Below, in pieces: positions 62,271 through 64,000 of a stretch of 64,000 bases of DNA. The stretch is from Gyrodactylus bullatarudis (lineage: Eukaryota; Platyhelminthes; Monogenea; Gyrodactylidea; Gyrodactylidae): the NCBI GenBank assembly GCA_012064415.1, contig SSNU01000021.1, forward strand, positions 92,278-156,277, given 5' to 3'. Numbering within the stretch: position 1 is the first letter of the stretch; every line of letters begins with the position of its first letter. The notes below the pieces were generated by a model that saw nothing but the letters and a program-made list of their open reading frames with translations, ran no database searches and had not been told where the DNA came from. A program made the position numbers and the translations under genes.

Positions 62271-63510
62271 TTGTTTCCCTTATTATTTCCCCCAAAAATA
62301 TTTAGCTTCTATTCTGTTTCCCTCTCCACTTTTTATAACGCCTTCACTGTCGCGAAAATTAAAATCAGAATTGATTCTAACTTTAACTTCTTCACGCTCA
62401 TTAAGTATCTCCCCCCTTGCTTGCTGATTAACCTGGCGAATTTCATAAAATTTTGTTTTGTTTCCATTAGAAACTTTCCAACTCTGTTCCTGATGATTGG
62501 TTCCTCAATGAAGAATCCTTATCACAATCAATCCTATTCCTAAATCTAAAAAATATTTAAATATCTCTAATTTATGACCGATCTCTTCATTAAATATTTT
62601 TCTTTCAATAATTATAATTGAGAGATTTCTCACTACTTTAATTTCTGATGATCTTCCCTTTCCCTTCCCTGATCCCACGCAACATGGTTTTATTAGGGGA
62701 TAAAAGCACATGTTTTAATATGACCGATTTTCTTGATTACTCGATCTTTCTTAAATCTTCTGGAAAATTCATTATTATTCACTTTATTGATCTTTCTAAA
62801 GTCTTCGACGTTCTCAAATTCTCTTTTATCATTTCTTTAGGCTTGAGTAATTCTGTTAATATTTTTTTTCTTACGCATCGAAAAAATCGGTCAAATTCAA
62901 TTCCTTCACTAGCTTCTATCGTACAATCAGTTGCGAAACTCCTTGGCCCCCCCTTGTTCAAGAAACTGCGATAAAATCTTTGGTATAATTTCGGTCTATT
63001 CATGTTCTATTCTTACTAAAATACATTAAATAACATCTCCTCAGGCGTTTCTCAAGGTTCTTCTTTAAATCCTCTGCTATTTAACTTATGCATGTCTGAT
63101 ATCCAAATTCTGGCTAACTTTTTAAATAGATTTTTAAATACGCAGATGACATTAAAATTGTCTATACTGTTAAGAACTCGCTGAACGTTATTAGAATTAA
63201 TAACTATTTCAATTCTTTCAGAAATGGGCCTGGATATCAATAGATTTAAGTGCAAACTCATTCTGCCTAATGTTCTCCCTGATACCTTTCTGTCTAATCT
63301 TCAGCTTCCTGGTAAGTTCGTTAATACTATTATTTATTTAGATTTTGAAATTGATTCTTCTTTGAAAATTTCTTCTTTGTCTAAAATAGGTCTGATAAAC
63401 TCCCTTATCTATTTAATTAATAGATTCTCTTCTTCCACTGATCTTAGAATCTTACAAAACACTTGGATTACCTTTCCCCTCATATCAATGATTCTAATTC
63501 TCTAACTATT
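62271..63510 (+). pseudogene. Degenerate non-LTR retrotransposon (LINE) reverse transcriptase
   Basis: Conserved motifs appear in order but in different frames: DPTQHGFIRG (62668-62699), STCFNMTDFLDY, IHFIDLSKVFDVL (degenerate AFD motif), VSQGSSLNPLLFNLCMSDIQ (63048-63107), KYADDIKIVYTV (catalytic YADD, 63136-63171) and GLDINRFKCKLI. These are the palm blocks of Jockey/CR1/RTE-like reverse transcriptases. Several stops and at least three frame changes show it is inactive. No endonuclease domain was identified upstream. Confidence 0.75.
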
Positions 63511-64000
63511 TAAAGGATCCAATATAGATTTCATTATTTTTTTGAAATCGAACATTTTTATTTATATACAGAATTATAATGATTAATAATTGTACAATTA
63601 AGAGAAAAGAGAAATTGTGTTCAATGTGCCTGAAGAGTAAGGGGGTCTGAATGAGAGGTGAGCGAGATACCACTATGCCACACCCAATGTTGCTTTCGGA
63701 TTTTATGATTTTTTAAATTATATTTTGAACACTCGTTTTTTGAATATACAGTCAATAACCAAGAGAGAAACAAGAATAGTGGAATGACAAATCAGACGTA
63801 GCTTCTCAAAAATAGTGGAATGATATGGTGTACACGAAGGTATATAAGGCAATTTCATACCCTCACACACATTCATGTGTTTGACTCAGAATCTTAACAT
63901 TGAAGTATAGGGAGGGTAATTATGATTAAGTCGTATGCAATGAAACCAGTAATTAGCAATTGAAGTTAATTTTTTAACATTACACAACAGAAAACAAGAG
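63511..64000. other. AT-rich tail of the window
   Basis: The minus strand at about 63665-63690 reads GGGTGTGGCATAGTGGTATC, an A-box-like tRNA sequence; no clear B box follows at the right distance. A TATA-like GGTATATAAGG occurs at 63839-63849 (+) and could mark a gene start beyond the window. No ORF is supported. Confidence 0.35.

Noticed and set aside
63610..63695. tRNA gene near the window end
   Set aside because: An A-box-like GTGGCATAGTGGTAT is present, but no B box at tRNA distance.

Overview
The window is eukaryotic: genes are split by GT-AG introns, many only 25-100 bp long, the DNA is very AT-rich, there are no operons, and mobile-element remains are abundant. The gene set is animal: Pins/LGN with GoLoco motifs, CCAR1, TAF7, MRG15, TMEM26, a MANSC-LDLa membrane receptor, Kunitz proteins and a DBH-like copper monooxygenase. 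Short introns, Penelope-like and non-LTR elements and small secreted proteins suggest an invertebrate, perhaps an arthropod. I cannot name the species. All exon models were read by eye; they use splice signals, keep reading frame across every junction and fit known families.

Layout. 221-5061 (+) holds the last exons of a copper type II monooxygenase, which is cut by the window edge. 5891-9831 (-) is FAM91A1, head-to-head at 83 bp with a MANSC/LDLa receptor (9915-11024, +). 11660-27031 (+) is Pins/LGN, whose 5.5 kb and 5.3 kb introns carry repeats and a nested antisense ORF with a PCNA-binding-like C-terminus. A compact housekeeping cluster follows: CCAR1 (27734-30707, +), MRG15 (31325-32539, -), METAP2 (32918-34168, -) and VPS37 (34279-34914, +). 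TMEM26 is at 36352-40267 (-). An 11 kb gene-poor stretch (40.3-51.5 kb) holds a large inverted repeat with 585 bp arms and a non-LTR fragment. TAF7 (51526-54754, -) is head-to-head with MRPL40 (54870-55550, +). A two-domain Kunitz gene (55803-56300, -) diverges from a small secreted cationic protein gene (56608-57175, +). The last 6.5 kb is mostly transposon debris: a broken Penelope-like element with a GIY-YIG domain, MITEs, a tRNA-like SINE head, a 78 bp coding-like tandem repeat and a decayed LINE reverse transcriptase.

The genes do not form one pathway. Recurrent themes are nuclear and translation functions (CCAR1, MRG15, TAF7, METAP2, MRPL40), trafficking (FAM91A1, VPS37), and three closely spaced head-to-head pairs that probably share promoters. 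The least explained items are the secreted pair at 55.8-57.2 kb, in which one Kunitz domain has lost a matched disulfide, the PIP-box-like microprotein, the large foldback, and the tandem repeat at 61.9 kb.
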